Assembly: GCA_964017235.1 (NCBI GenBank)
Contig: OZ024927.1
Location: 26,183,160 to 26,247,159, forward strand
Reading direction: 5' to 3'
Length of the DNA stretch: 64,000 bases
From: Sabellastarte sp. h YS-2021
Taxonomy: Eukaryota > Annelida > Polychaeta > Sabellida > Sabellidae
The notes beneath the pieces are model-generated. The model was given only the letters and a program-made list of their open reading frames with translations, was not told the DNA's origin and searched no databases. Position 1 is the first letter of the stretch; each line of letters opens with the position of its first letter. Shown piece after piece: positions 14,469 through 29,400 of this stretch. The position numbers and the translations under genes are program-made.

Positions 14469-17400
14469 AACCAGTTGGGGTGAAGCACTGTACAGTAAGG
14501 ACTGTGTAGCCAGCACCCTGTTAGTATACTTTGTAACCGGTAGGTTGAAGCAAGTGCACAAGGCTGTGTAGCCAGTACCAGCCGGCACACTCTGCAACCA
14601 GTTGTTGAAGCAAGTGTACAAAGCTGTGTAGCCAGTACCAGTCGGTACAATCTGTAAGTAGTTGTTGAAGAAGGCTGTGTAGCCAGTACCGGCCGGTACA
14701 CTCTGTAACCAGTTGTTGCACCAAGTGTACAAGGCTGTGTAGCCAGTACCAGCCGTACACTCTGTAACCAGTTGATGAAAACAAGTGTACAAGGCTGTGT
14801 TACCAGTCAGTACACTCTGTAAACAGTTACTAAAGCAACTTAACAACTATCTTCTGTGTTGAATTCAGCTTGCTGTAGGTTTCCTCCATTAATTGAAGTA
14901 TTTCTTAAATCGCACGTCTTGTTTGAAGATTTGACAGTTGCTGGGGAAGCCCTTGTAATCTATTTTTAGAAACACTTGGTGTTCGGTGTGTCACGTGACC
15001 AGCCTGCTGGTCGGAAAGACACGCGATTGGCTGATTGGAGTTCGTCAGTTGCCGCGTTCTTTTGTGATAATTAAACATGCAAATGTGCAGTATACTGCTC
15101 ATCCACAAACCCCACTACCGACAACGAAGGTCGGTTCATGAGAGAGGGACTGGTATCGCAGTAGATGTAAGTTGTGAAGAACGCAGTTCCGACCTTCCTG
15201 GTCGGTGAAAACACGTGACCAGCTTCGTGATTTGGTCGGAAGGACACGCGATTGGCTAACTGGAGATGACGTCAGTATTCGCGTTCTTTGTGCGATGCTT
15301 TACTGGCAACTTTACAGTCCACAAAACCCCACTACCGACAACAAGGTCGGGTCTGTAAAGCAGGGACTGTAGTCACAGTAGACGTGAGTTCTGAAGAATG
15401 CACTTCCGACCTTCCTGGTCGGTGAAAACACGTGACCTGCTTCGTGATTGGTCGGAAAGACACGCGATTGGCTGACTGGATATGACGTCAGAGGTCGCGT
15501 TCTTTTGAGCTGGCCGGCCGGCTGATGCTTTTAAAGCAGAGAAGCCTGGACCAGTGCGCTCTGTAGATGTGTAGATGAAATTCCTTCTCTCTTTCGTGAT
15601 AAAACCAGTGAACTGGCCATCCACAACCCCCACTACCGACAACAAAGCCGGGTCTGCAAGGGAGGGACTGATATCACCTTCTATTTGTGAGGTTGTAAGA
15701 ACTGGAGCTTGCCGGTCGACTAATGCTTTACAAGCAAAGATGTCTGGACCAGTGCGCTCTGAAGAAATCTGAAGAATTCATCTCTTGCTGCTGATGTACA
15801 TATATATAAGCTTACCGGTCGACTAATGCTTTAAAGCAAAGATGTCTGGACCAGTGCGCTCTGAAGAATTCTGAAGAATTCATCTCTTGCTTCTGATGAA
15901 AAAAAAAAACAAAAAAAACCAATACTCGAGCTAGGCTGGTGTGACTGATGCTATACAGCAGAGAAGTCTTTACCAGTGCGCTCTGAAGAATGCACCTTTC
16001 GTATGCGGAATTCCTTCTATTTACAGTGTTAAATACTACATAGAACGAAGTTTCCGTGATTTTCCATTTGTAGTACTAGAGAAGACGTTTCTATGGTGAT
16101 TGTAGCTGAAGGTACATTCAAACTAAAAGACACGGATAAAAATACCTTGTAAGTAGAATATCCATTATTTTCTTTAAAAATTGTCGATCTGCCCCTAACA
16201 ACACAATGGTTAAAGAGAGGAAACTAGCAAAATGGCTGCCTTCATATTTCTCGTCGATCACTGCCCTATCCTCAACACTAAATTGAGTCAACTAGGGAGC
16301 GTTTCCAGCAGATTCTAAATGTATTTCCGTGCTTGATCAGTAGGTAACACTTCTACACTGAACATATCCATATATAAGGTTAAAAATCCGTCATAATGCA
16401 CACTTTTCCTTAAAATATCTGGAGATTGTTGAAAACACGTTCGCACAGTACACGCGCCAAACGAAAAAGATGCTATGACGTCAGGTTGTCTAGACAGGAA
16501 GGAAGTACGAGGCGCCATCTGGGGAGTGCACAGTACTACGGACCGGCCAGCTAGTGGCAACACAGGACGTCTTTTTCTGGCGTTTGGCGGGCCGGTCTGC
16601 GCCGACCGGATAAGCTATTGTCCATTGGATAGGATATATTAACGCAATAAAAATCTATTTTTTCATAATGACTTTAGCATGCGCAAGTGTTTACGTTAAC
16701 CAGATACACACACTTAAAATAGAACTTATTTAAAATGAAAGCAAAATGTGTTCTGTAAATCAAGTGGACATACATGAAAATTGTAAAAGAAGCCAAAAGA
16801 AACAAGCCATAAATACTCTTTCTCTCTGTGCCATTTCTGACATTTGACACTTGAACACAGACTATATTACAATGATGCATACATCTTCCATAAAAAATGT
16901 ATTTGCAATAAAACTTTGTAGAAAGGTTTATCACTTAATAATTAACATGATATAACAACGATAAAAATTGTGAAATTATAGATTAACTTGGTCTTTGTTA
17001 CCAGATGAATTGTGATAAGATTATACAAGGTCTTTCCTTTTTCCTTAAAAACCTTTGTATTTATAACCATTACAGTTAATATATTTTTGAAGTTGGAAAG
17101 CGACAAGTGGTAAACAAATAGAGCGTGGAACATGTAAAAGCAAATTGTTACGACTTACTCTTCCAGGAAAGGATGTTCTAACAGTGCACCACATTTAAAC
17201 CTCTTGTTGGGATCGGGGTCAAAACACCTGCAAAAAATACATATATATAAAATATAGCACTTTAATGATGCCTTGAATTACCACAATTTTTTTGTAAAAT
17301 TTGACATCCCTTTCTGACAGGTAAAGGTCATATTGGAACAGGCAATTAGCATATTCCATATGGTGCCGTGAGCTGGATTCCAAACTCATGATTGCAGAGC

Positions 17401-20400
17401 TGAGATCAAAGTGATCAACTACCAAACTTGATAATCACCAGGCTGCCAATTCAAAAACAAATCATAATTTTTTTTGAAGAAAATTATTAGAATAAGAGTA
17501 TTCTAAGAATTAGAGTGTCAGTGAATATGAGCCCAGAGCAATATATGAAGAATTGATGATACGTAAGAGTACAGTTTATTCCTGATGAGTGACATCAAGT
17601 CAAAGAACTAGAAAAACACTTCTGTATGACCAGAGTTTCCAGACAAAAACATAAATTGTAAGATAAAACTCTGACGTGAATGCTAGTCCACTGAATTTTA
17701 TCAAAAAGGTTTTCATTTGTACTTAAAAAAAACTTAAAATGCAAGACTCTGCAAAAGATCACAGTGCAACATTACAACTTTTCAACATGGGAAACTATTC
17801 AACCAGTCATACTGACTTGAGGAGGAAGTCCTTGCAAGTCTCAGAGAGTCGCGGTGGAATCTCAGGGTGCATCTTGTAGTAACCCACTTTAAACATGGCC
17901 GCCTGGGGACTTCCCAGCTGAAAGCAAAATACAGTACAATCTCTGGAGTCTGAACTTTGTCAAAATGAGTGATTTTTATGAAGACTGTTTGCCTCTCCCA
18001 AATGAATTATTTACTGCTGTGCTGCACTAAAAGACCTTGTCTATTTTATGAGTCAACCTAATCTCACTCTCCAAACATACTCCCTGTAGGTGCTAGGTTC
18101 AAATCTGTTCCTACCAGTTTAAGATCAAATAATGTAACCTTAAGTTTTTCACAATAAAGGAAATTCAGATTCTTTACCAACAGTTATAATTACGGTTACG
18201 TATTTTGTGTAATTTTTTGCACATTTTAGATGTGTTTTGATCAAAGAACTTCATATAATCAACAAGAAATGATAACACTACTATTTTTCTATACATCTGC
18301 CTCCAATGCCTCTTTCACACTAAAGGCGGTATCCCCCGTGGTAGGCCACGTTTGGTGAAATGTTCCTTATATAACATAACACGATATATTTATATAGCGC
18401 AATTCTATTTAAGAACAAGTAATTTACCAAAAATGTGTAACTGTAGTAGTTTCAGAGAAAACTGTGTGACCCACACACGCACGCACACACACACATGGTG
18501 CAAATTATAAAAAACAATCATTGCGCTTTTTCTCTACAATATGCTGTTTGAAATAACCGCCTCATGTCTGTTTGAAAACTTGTGAGTCAGTGGCGAACTG
18601 TCCAATACCTTACGTGGTACCGCGAGCATGCACAGACGATATCATGCGCATTTGAATTTTTACTACGGTAACTGAAGGTATGGTTCACAGTGTACATAAG
18701 GTTGTGATTCGACGGTCTTTCGATGTAAAACGATGACACAAGGTGAGTTCAGGTAAATGGACATTTTGCCACTATGTCACAAAGTCACATACGAATCTCA
18801 AACTATAGTTGACAGACAGGGGCATTTCCCCAAATGCATATACCCGTGAATTACACTGTCTAGTGTGAACAATTCGGACAAAATGGGGCGACCTGGGAGA
18901 CAGTTCAAGGGGTATAAGGTATACACAGTTTTAATTTAATTTTTTGCTGTTTGTAAATTCAATCTAGATCTTTTGATTCTGTTTAATCTGTTGATTAAAA
19001 ATAAATGTAAATTAAATTCAAGTATACCTGGTCCAACATGTCCAAAACTCACCTCAATGAATGGTGGCTTTCCAGTGGCCATTTCTATCACAGTACAGCC
19101 CAGGGACCAGACATCTGCAGCTGGTCCGTAACCTCTCAGTCCTTTGTCAATCACCTCTGGCGCCATGTACTGAAGTGTCCCAGCAAACGTATCAGTTGTC
19201 GGGTTAATTCCAGAAAGCCGCTTTGATGTGCCAAAGTCCGAGATTTTCAGGACGCCGCTGTATGTATTGACTAGAACGTTGTCCCCTTTAATGTCTCGGT
19301 GCACAATCTTATTGTCATGCTTGAAAGAAAAACAGAATGAAACTTTTCGTGAAAATCATGTTAAAGTGATAAAGTATGATCTAAGATTCTAAGTTGAACT
19401 TTTCATCCCTTTTAACATACGACAGGCATGTAGTAGAGAGAGATAAATGTGTTCACATCAACTACCACAGTTGCTTTAGTAGCATTCCCAGTTGATTCCT
19501 ACTTTAATGTGGTTACCTGGTTTTGTGTTGATTCTTACCAAACACCCAGGCCCATTTTTGTCCCCATGTACCAAACAGCCTTAAACCTGATGAACTCACC
19601 AAGTACTTGAGTCCTTTAAGAATCTGACGTGTGTAGAAGGCAATAGTGGTCTCGCTGTCCAGTAGAGGGCCCCACTTTGACTTGAGTAGCGTGGACAGAC
19701 TGCCACCGGGCACCTGCTCCATCATAATCTTGAACATGTTCTCTTCAGAAACAGAGCCCAGGTACCTCACAATGTTCTTGTGACTTAGCCGAGAGTGTAA
19801 GGCAATCTCCTCATGTAAAGGCTGCACATCTCTGCAGAAACAGTAAAATAAAATTTAACACACAAAAAAAAATTTTGTTTTTAAATGTAGCACATATATT
19901 GGCAATGATTCTGCCAGAATAGTGACTGCACCTGTTCAAAGGGGACAGAAATACAAAAGTATTTTAATCATGAACAAATAGGATTACACTGTCACAAGCT
20001 TTTAACACACTATTTCTGCCATTCTGGCTGACTAAAAGCTATAGTCTATTTGTGAATAACTCATGTTAAGGCAGTGACATCTTTGGAAAAAACATTAACC
20101 AAACTAATAAACACTATAGAAAATAATTATTCAACATTTTGCTGCATTAGCAATTCTAACTGGCTAATAATTATGGTCTAAATAAACGTCTAACTGCATC
20201 TGTTCCATCTGTAAGTTCTGTAAATACACTGCAGCAAATCAGAATGACAGACAATGATGCAAGCTTCCATCATGTAATAGCCATAAAGTCCTATGATTAA
20301 AATCATGAGTCATTTCACTCTTTTATATCAATGAGTCAGTGTTATCAAAATATTTATACTGAGATGACTTCACTTGTACCATGATGAGATTTTACGACCA

Positions 20401-23400
20401 ACATCTCAATTGTCAGCACATATAATTTTGAGGCAACTTAAAATATTCAAAACCATAAATATGAAGAAATTATAAACTTTAAATCCATACTATTGTTCTT
20501 TTAATACTTCTATAGTGATTATTTTGGAGTAGAACTGCCATGTTTTGTTTTCAAACGTCTACTCTCAGTTAGACGGCCTGTCAGTGGGGTATGCCAAATG
20601 GTATCCTGCAATCAGAATGGTTTTGCACTGACGGGATACAGAAGTGGAAAATGTGTCACTGACCCACCCTCACTCTCTAGTGATATTAAAACACTGGTGC
20701 AACTTGTATCTAACTCAAATTCACAATGGTTTCTGCTTGAAAACAGTCCAGTAGTCTGATCAATCGGACTTTTGAACCAATTCTTTGCACTAACAGATTG
20801 TCTAAGTCATTTACACTGTAATTATCTAAACATTTTTAAAAATTATTTGTGCAGAAGATGCTTTAACTGATACAGATTTACTTACTCTTGCACTTTTTCA
20901 GGGATTTCCTTGATGGCAATCTTGACTTGTTTGTCGAGGTCAATCCCTGCATACACCGCTCCATATGTGCCTTTACCCAGTAGGATGCGGTTCCCATAGT
21001 CATCGTATTCGTATTCATACTGGAAAAAAAAAAAAAAAACAAACATTACATATGACTATATATCTTTTTAACGCTCGACGATAGGAGAGGGTTATTGTGA
21101 TAAGTTTGTTTCTGTCTGTCTGTCTTTCTGTCTGTGCACCGTATTGCCATTATAACTCAAAAACTATAGCATCAATCGAGCTCAAATTTCGTGGGCAGGT
21201 ATTTCATGGGATACAGACGGATTCTTCCAAATTTGGTGTAATTTGTTTGAAAATTAAAGTCAGGAGACAGGTTTTAAATTTTTAATTGGGCACATACAGT
21301 GAAACCTGCTTGTCTTCAAAAATCAATATCATGACAGGATTTCTTCCTCATGAATTTGTGTCCAATCAGGTTTTTTCTGTGGCTGTGAGTGTAATGTGTA
21401 GAACTTGTAATCTCATGGTTGGGGTTCAATACCAGTCAATTCTACAGTTGTTGTTTTTTTTTTTATTTCTGTTTTTACGCTTTTTTTAGCAATTTCTTTA
21501 AAAGGTTTTTTAAAAGAAAAGAAAAAATTAAAACACAGCATTTAAAATTTTGCTGTTCAAAAAAACTTTAACCAAGATGAGGTGTCCAACTTGACAGATA
21601 ATGATTTTCGATTTGGCATATACAGTGAAATCTGATTTTCTTTATCACATAAGTAAACAAGATGCACTCAGAGAGAGCAAAACGCTCGACTCTTAGTGAC
21701 CAGTCTCTCAAGTGATATAAAGTATTGTACGGAAGACAATAAAATAAAACCAAACATGTAAATTAACCTTCATAGAAATATCAAGTAGAAAGCTAAAGTC
21801 ATTAAAAATACATTGAAATGGGATCTCTGAAAAATCATGATTTTTTTGTATCCAAAATAAGATTCAGATCTTTCTTTTAGTAACTTCTTCCTTCAGTCAG
21901 GTCCTAACCACAAATTTTTAAATAAAGATCTGTTCATTAGTTCTAGAGTAATTTAATCACACACACACACAAAAAAACAAAAAAACAAAGAGACAAACAA
22001 TTAGCACACAAAAATATAAACTGCTGGTGGAGGTAAAAATATTGCTTAAAGATCACTTCTTGGTGAAAATCATGCATGGTAATTTTTTGTGATGGACTGT
22101 CAAGGTATTGAAAGAAAAAAGAGAAAATAAAACAGAAATAATAATTAATAAAAATAATGAATATATCACCTCCCTCTTTATTATGTTTATGTCAATTTCA
22201 AGCCATAAAATGAGAAGAAATATTTTTACTTAAAGTCAGCAAGTATCACAAGCTAGGTTTGTGACCTCACAATGACAGTTGCATTGTGACATCACTGAGT
22301 GATGACATCATCAGAAAGTAAAATATTGATTTTTGACGTATGTGATGAAGAGAAGCAGTTTCACTGTGAATTCCCTATTAAAAATAAGAAAAACTCTCTC
22401 CTGGCTTTAATTTTCAAGCAAATTACACCAAATTTGGCAGAATCTGTCTGTGCCCCATGAAATACCTTCCCACCAAATTTGAGATTGATTGATGTTGTAG
22501 TTTTTGAGTTATAAGGGAAAAACGGTGCACAGACAGGGAAGCAGATTTCACTGTAAAAGCCCAATTACAAATAAGAAAAACTCTCTCCTGGCTTTAATTT
22601 TCACACAAATTACACCAAATTTTCAAGAATCCGTCTGTACCCCATGAAATATCTGCCCACCAAATTTGAGCTTGATTGGTGTTATAGTTTTTGAGTTATA
22701 AGGGCGAAACGGTGCACAGACAGACAGACAGACGGACAGACAGAAACAAACTGATCACAATAACCCTCTCCTATCGTCGAGTGTTAAAAATCAATATTTC
22801 ATTGTCTGATGATGTCATTACTTAATGATGTCACAATGCAATTGTCATTGTGTGAGGTCACAAACCCTAGCTTGTGATACTTGCTGTCTTTAAGTAATAT
22901 TATTTCTTCTGATTAAATTATGTCTTGAAATTGACATAAAGATAATAAAGAGGGAGGTGGTGTATTCGTCATGTTTATTTATTTCTGTTTTCTTTTTTGT
23001 TTCAATTTTTTGACAGTCCATCACAAAAAATTTACACTGAGTCATTTTCACCAAGAAGTGGCTTTTAACCAATATTTTTACCTCTACCAGAAGTTTATGT
23101 TTTTGTGTGCTTTTTTGTCTATTTGTCTGTCTGTTTTTTGGTATTTAGATTACTCCAGAACTAATGAACAGATCTTTATTACAAATTTTGTGGGTAGGAT
23201 CTGGTCAAAGGAAGAAGTTACTAATTTTGGGGAAAGACCTGGATCATATTTTGGATACAAAATACAAAAAAGGTTCCATTTCAATGTATTTTAATGATTT
23301 TAGCTGTCTACTTGACATTGCTTCCAAAGTAATGAATAAATTTTCATGTTAAATTTTAAGTAGGAAGGGGCTAGCCATATGGGAAGGAGTGATTACATTT

Positions 23401-26400
23401 TAGGAAAGATCCAGTTAATATTCTGGATACCAATAAGCCTTCAAAATTTCTGGAAATGCCACCATGGTGGATGTGTGTTATACTTTATAACACTTGCGAG
23501 ACTGGTCACATCGAGTCAAGCGTTTTGCTCTCTCTGAGTGCATCTTGTTTATATAGTGCTTTAAATTCATACAAATTAATGACTTAGTTCTACATTACCA
23601 ACTCAAAAGGATGTATTTTAATTTATTTGACTGCCACAACAAACATAAGCTGAATTAAAAATTCACAAGAACAAAAGGATACTTGCTACATTTACTACAT
23701 GAAACTTACAGCCTCCCAGTATGTAGAAATTGAGACAATACCCTGAGGCTTTAAGGGATGGGACAGTGGTCACAATTATTTAATATCAGTAACTGGTGAG
23801 CCCTTACCCTGATGGTGTTTTTGGTCACTGCAGCCTCCAGGTCCACTTCTGCATTGGCCTGGCCTTCTACCATCTCTAGCACCATCTGGTAGAACCTGGA
23901 CACAGTAACATGTGACAATGAAACACTGACACTGGCTGGTACCAACCAGACACAGAAACCTCATACTGATACATAGACTTGTATGTCCAGCTTCTAGCAG
24001 GATTTGGACTCTTGTTGTAGGGTAAAAATATATGACAATTTGGTTGGAATAAACAACTGAAAACCACTGAATTAACTAACTATTCATAATATTACTGTTA
24101 ACAACATGATGATTATCCTGCTCTAAAAATGTTTTATTTGCCCTTTTTGACCATAAAATTAAAACCAAATATTGGAAAGGGGAGAGTTCAAACTCAAACC
24201 CATCGAAAGCCTTATACCAGGGTCAAACACAGAGATTTGTTTTTAAACACAAAAATGGCATGTATACCGGTTATATAAAAAACAAAACTTTGTCTTTGAA
24301 GTCCATGCAATAGAAGAAATCTTCCTTCTGGGAGCATCATTACATACTGAAAGAATATTGCCATATCTGATGATGCATTCAGTAGTTACCTCTGTCTGTG
24401 GGTCTCAGAGGGGAGGTAGATGTGGAAGTCGTCAGAGTTGTCATAGACGTACACAAAGATGGCACGGGAATCCTTTTTGTACTGACTCACCGACTTGATG
24501 GACGATGCCAGGAAGTACCAGTCGTGAATACCTTTACAGTTTGGAGGGGGTGCCACATGCCAGAGTCGAATCGACTGAAAAAAAAAAAACCCAAAAAACC
24601 CCACTGAATTATTGGAATGACGTGACATCATTTAATCACATTTAATGTATATGAAGATCATTTACCCATTTTTTTCACTTCTTCTGAGTTAATTGTATGG
24701 TCACAACATGCTCTTGAATTTTTTATATAATGTACATTTGAGTAAAAGTTTGAGCAGAAACCCCTTTGAAGTTGAAAAATTCTTTAGTTTCTCAGTTATG
24801 AATTCATCACTCTTGCAAATAAATACAAAATTTCTGGCATAGAGATTAAGCTTCAGTTTAATTAGATCAGACCTTGAGTAGCACTCCAGTGACCAAAGAT
24901 ACCCTGTATCTGACTCCAATACAAACTTTGCAGTAACAATAGACCTCTGACTGATCAGTTTGCACACACTTAGTATACCGAAAGCCACTCACCCTGGCAC
25001 TCCTGCCACCCACACTGATGCATACTTCATCCTCCTCTTCATCATTCACCTGCGCGTAACTCGGCACATACCGGCGATTACCGTTACTTGTCTCTACAAT
25101 CAACACCTGAAGACAGCAAAAAAAAAAAAAAAAAATTAAAAACAAGTCACCATCAGCATCTGGTGCAAAATAACAGTAAACTAGGTAAAAGCACAGAAAC
25201 TGCTTCCTTAACTCCACACGTTGTAATAAGTTTCATCCTGTGGTTGTAAGATTAATTGAAACAGAATACAACCGAAATCCAAGTCACATTACCCAGGGAC
25301 CACAAAAATAATTCCACTCCATCCTGGATTTCCAATGCAAGGATCAATCTCAGTTGAAAAGGACTTACAAGAACCTGATATGAATATTTACCGAAACCAG
25401 CATTTAACATAGCTTTCTAAGGTAAGAGGTCAACAAGCACTTTGAACCACTTAGTCCTCTGTTACATGTTGCACTGGAAACACAAATTATTGATTGGTTC
25501 TGCTGGGACTCAATCCCAGTCCCTTTGGATTACACACAGAAATAAGCACAAGTGTAGCTCTTTAACAAGCTGAGCTAAACAGGAATTCCTGGAAGTCCAG
25601 GTGTTAACAGAACTGATATACATGAGGATATTACAATGTGATACTAAAGTAACAATCTTAACATATACATGGTGGGTGCAACCAAAATCATCGGAAGTAC
25701 AGAGTGGCGCAACAGCATTGATATTACATTATGACATGGTGCTCAGTTACATGATAAAGGACTGACTGCATTGCCGTAATACACTGATGTGAAAAGAAGG
25801 GTTTATACAGCATTTTACCTCCACCCAAATGATATGTAATATATCCACAGCTATTTTTTATTCACCTTGTATGTACCACCTCTAAATATGACACAAGTGG
25901 TTGTAATTTAAAGACAGAACAAGATAACCCAGATTTAACTTAGAAGTTAGAACTGTGACATTTTCTTACTATAAACCTTTTTTTTCTTTGAAGTTTTGGT
26001 CATTTATTGGATTATGTTGCAAATACTTTCATTGATTTCAATGAATTTTGCTTTTTGTTGTCAGACTTTAAGAGGTGACATTTGCATCCTGCAACATGAT
26101 TTACCTTCTCAAGTTTACGCTGATAAATACAATCGGTCCATACGAACATGACCCTAGCTTTTGAAAAGCACATAAAACTCTAAATTAGACTCTGTCTACA
26201 CTCAGAAACTACTTAGCAAAACATAGAATTGTGTCACCAACTCCAGCTTCAACAACATCAGTTAAAATGTATGCATTACAAATGAACTTGATGTCACACA
26301 GAATGACTTACATAGCTTTTATACTTACATAGCTTTTAGACCAATATTTATGTTGAAACAACTACTTACAGGAAACCTCACATCAGTGGTTTGTGCAGTG

Positions 26401-29400
26401 AGAGCTTCATTGAAATAATCCATCCAGAAATCAAACAGCTGCAAATATACAGGAAGTGGCTATGATACTGCTGATAATTACTGGTACTGGATGCATTTCA
26501 AAAGGAATTTATACAGGTTTGATATTGCTTTCAAAGCATTGTGTAAGCTTGTTAAAATTAACAGGGTACACTAGATGGTCAAGATTCTACACTCTAAGTT
26601 GCCAAGCATTAGTAAGCCGCCTCTAATTCTATTAATTTGTACTGACAGCTTCTAAGGGATATAAAACCATATCAGGGTTACAAATTCATTAAGCCAATGA
26701 CTTTTGAGAAATGAACTTACTACTAAGAAGACTTTGAATTCTAATTCAAGGGAGTTTCATTACACCACAAAAGACGAGGAAAGTTGGGCAAAAATTTTAA
26801 TACATAGTTTTGTAGCCTTTGTTTTGGAGGACATAATATACCCAGGTATATGTTAGATTTCACAGTTCCTCACCTTCTGTTCTCTTGATACACTTCCTGT
26901 GCTCTCGTCTTTTCTGAAATTCATTATCAGTCTGATGTTCCCTAGTGTGGATTTCAGATACCTTTAAAAAGTCAATACCCACTCCATTATAAACCCTACA
27001 ACCCAACATGGGTCAGTAAAAACTTATATATTTAAAACTGATGTTCTGATTAATATCGACCAAAAAGTGATTTATTGGGCAGTCAAAAATAATTTGGCAC
27101 TTCAGTACTTATCTACCATTTGTCAAAAATGTGATCTTACTTCATTTTCTTTAAACAAATCCATTTGATGTTATACATCTGTTTTTGTTAAAATAAAAAA
27201 ATTAAAAAAAACTTTTTTTCTACTACTTTTTTCACACTCATCATTTTTATTTATTTTTTTTTTCTTTTGGTTTTACAACAAATGGAGAAGACAATACAGA
27301 AAGTAAATATTGTATTTTGCAAATATGGCACTGGTGTTAATTATCTCAATATGTAGTCAACTGCACATTCATATGAATGATGCATCTATTTGTAATCTTA
27401 AATGGTGGTAAAATGTCAAAGAAGTTACTCTGCACCAGAGGTTTATTTTAACTTGGGAGACATGGGGAGAAAATATGACACGAGTCTCCAGAAGTATATG
27501 GGACCTAATCAGATCACTTGCACTGGGAATTTCTTCATAAATTCTTACCAGTTTGGAGGTTCAAGTTTAAACATGCACTCTGCAGCCTGCACAGCCTTCC
27601 CATAATCCTCTGCCAGCACGCTGAACTCAAACATAGAGGCCACATCCCAGTAGTCTGTTAGTGTGTCCAGACTTCCCTTCCTGCCAATAATGTTGTTCAG
27701 CTGGATGCCTGAATGAAACAAATGAAAGCTATGATGAAACACCTATCCTGGATAATACCACAATAGGTGATTGTACACAAGGAAAACCATACAAAAACTG
27801 GATGATCAATAATCTTCATTGGGCATCACTTTAGCCAGGTGCGAGAGAGAGTTAAACCTGTACCCTCAAAGGTTTGTGTCTGTTACTAATATACCACCCT
27901 ACACCGTTAAGACTGTTGAAAAGCTGATGGATTTTATGATATATAAAGAATTTTTACAAGACTGTTATCTTCTTAAGGTGTTTCCATTTTACCTGACCCT
28001 TCCAGTTGCTTTTATTCCCAAAAATTAATATAATACTTGAAACAACAAAGCAGTACAATGAGGCTATACAATGCAACTGTATCATCTTGATTGTGAACAA
28101 TCTTACCCAGCCTCTACTGAAGTGGTACAGCAGAGCACAAGAGTTACATTAGTGTGACCTGTATGGTCCTGTCAACAAAGTGTCTTTTGTGAGGGCTTTA
28201 GAGATCTTACCCAGCCTCTACTGAGTGGTACAGCAGAGCACAAGAGTTACATTAGTGTGACCTGTATGGTCCTGTCAACAAAGTGTCTTTTGTGAGGGCT
28301 TTAGAGATCTTACTCAGCCTCTACTGAGTGGTACAGCAGAGCACAAGAGTTACATTAGTGTGACCTGTATGGTCCTGTCAACAAAGTGTCTTTTGTGAGG
28401 GCTTTAGAGATCTTACCCAGCCTCTACTGAGTGGTACAGCAGAGCACAAGAGTTACATTAGTGTGACCTGTATGGTCCTGTCAACAAACAGTCTTTGTGA
28501 GGGCTTTAGAGATCTTACCCAGCCTCTACTGAGTGGTACAGCAGAGCACAAGAGTTACATTAGTGTGACCTGTATGGTCCTGTCAACAAACTGTCTTTTG
28601 TGAGGGCTTTAGAGATCTTACCCAGCCTCTACTGAGTGGTACAGCAGAGCACAAGAGTTACATTAGTGTGACCTGTATGGTCCTGTCAACAAACTGTCTT
28701 TTGTGAGGGCTTTAGAGATCTTACCCAGCCTCTACTGAGTGGTACAACAGAGCACAAGAGTTACATTAGTGTGACCTGTATGGTCCTGTCAACAAACAGT
28801 CTTTGTGAGGGCTTTAGAGATCTTACCCAGCCTCTACTGAGTGGTACAGCAGAGCACAAGAGTTACATTAGTGTGACCTGTATGGTCCTGTCAACAAACA
28901 GTCTTTGTGAGGGCTTTAGAGATCTTACCCAGCCTCTACTGAGTGGTACAGCAGAGCACAAGAGTTACATTAGTGTGACCTGTATGGTCCTGTCAACAAA
29001 CAGTCTTTGTGAGGGCTTTAGAGATCTTACCCAGCCTCTACTGAGTGGTACAGCAGAGCACAAGAGTTACATTAGTGTGACCTGTATGGTCCTGTCAACA
29101 AACAGTCTTTGTGAGGGCTTTAGAGATCTTACCCAGTCTCTACTGAGTGGTACAGCAGAGCACAAGAGTTACATTAGTGTGACCTGTATGGTCCTGTCAA
29201 CAAACAGTCTTTGTGAGGGCTTTAGAGATCTTACCCAGCCTCTACTGAGTGGTACAGCAGAGCACAAGAGTTACATTAGTGTGACCTGTATGGTCCTGTC
29301 AACAAACAGTCTTTGTGAGGGCTTTAGAGATCTTACCCAGCCTCTACTGAGTGGTACAGCAGAGCACAAGAGTTACATTAGTGTGACCTGTATGGTCCTG

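Larger units (their letters stand above)
10629..16652 (-). mobile_element. Decayed DIRS-type tyrosine-recombinase retrotransposon
   Basis: A 6.0 kb element with 40-bp inverted termini (10629-10668 and 16613-16652, one mismatch). Read on the minus strand it has a repeat-rich leader (16.6-14.4 kb), reverse transcriptase (about 13.8-13.1 kb), RNase H remnants (13.1-12.7 kb) and a tyrosine recombinase (about 12.3-11.1 kb). This order with no integrase or protease and with inverted termini is that of DIRS elements, which integrate through a circular intermediate without target duplication. Frame shifts and stops break every domain, so it is inactive. It lies inside an intron of ASK1, in the same orientation as the gene. 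Confidence 0.9.

Noticed and set aside
18308-18885. Possible MITE with inverted TTCACACTA strings
   Set aside because: The match is only about nine bases, and no target duplication could be found.
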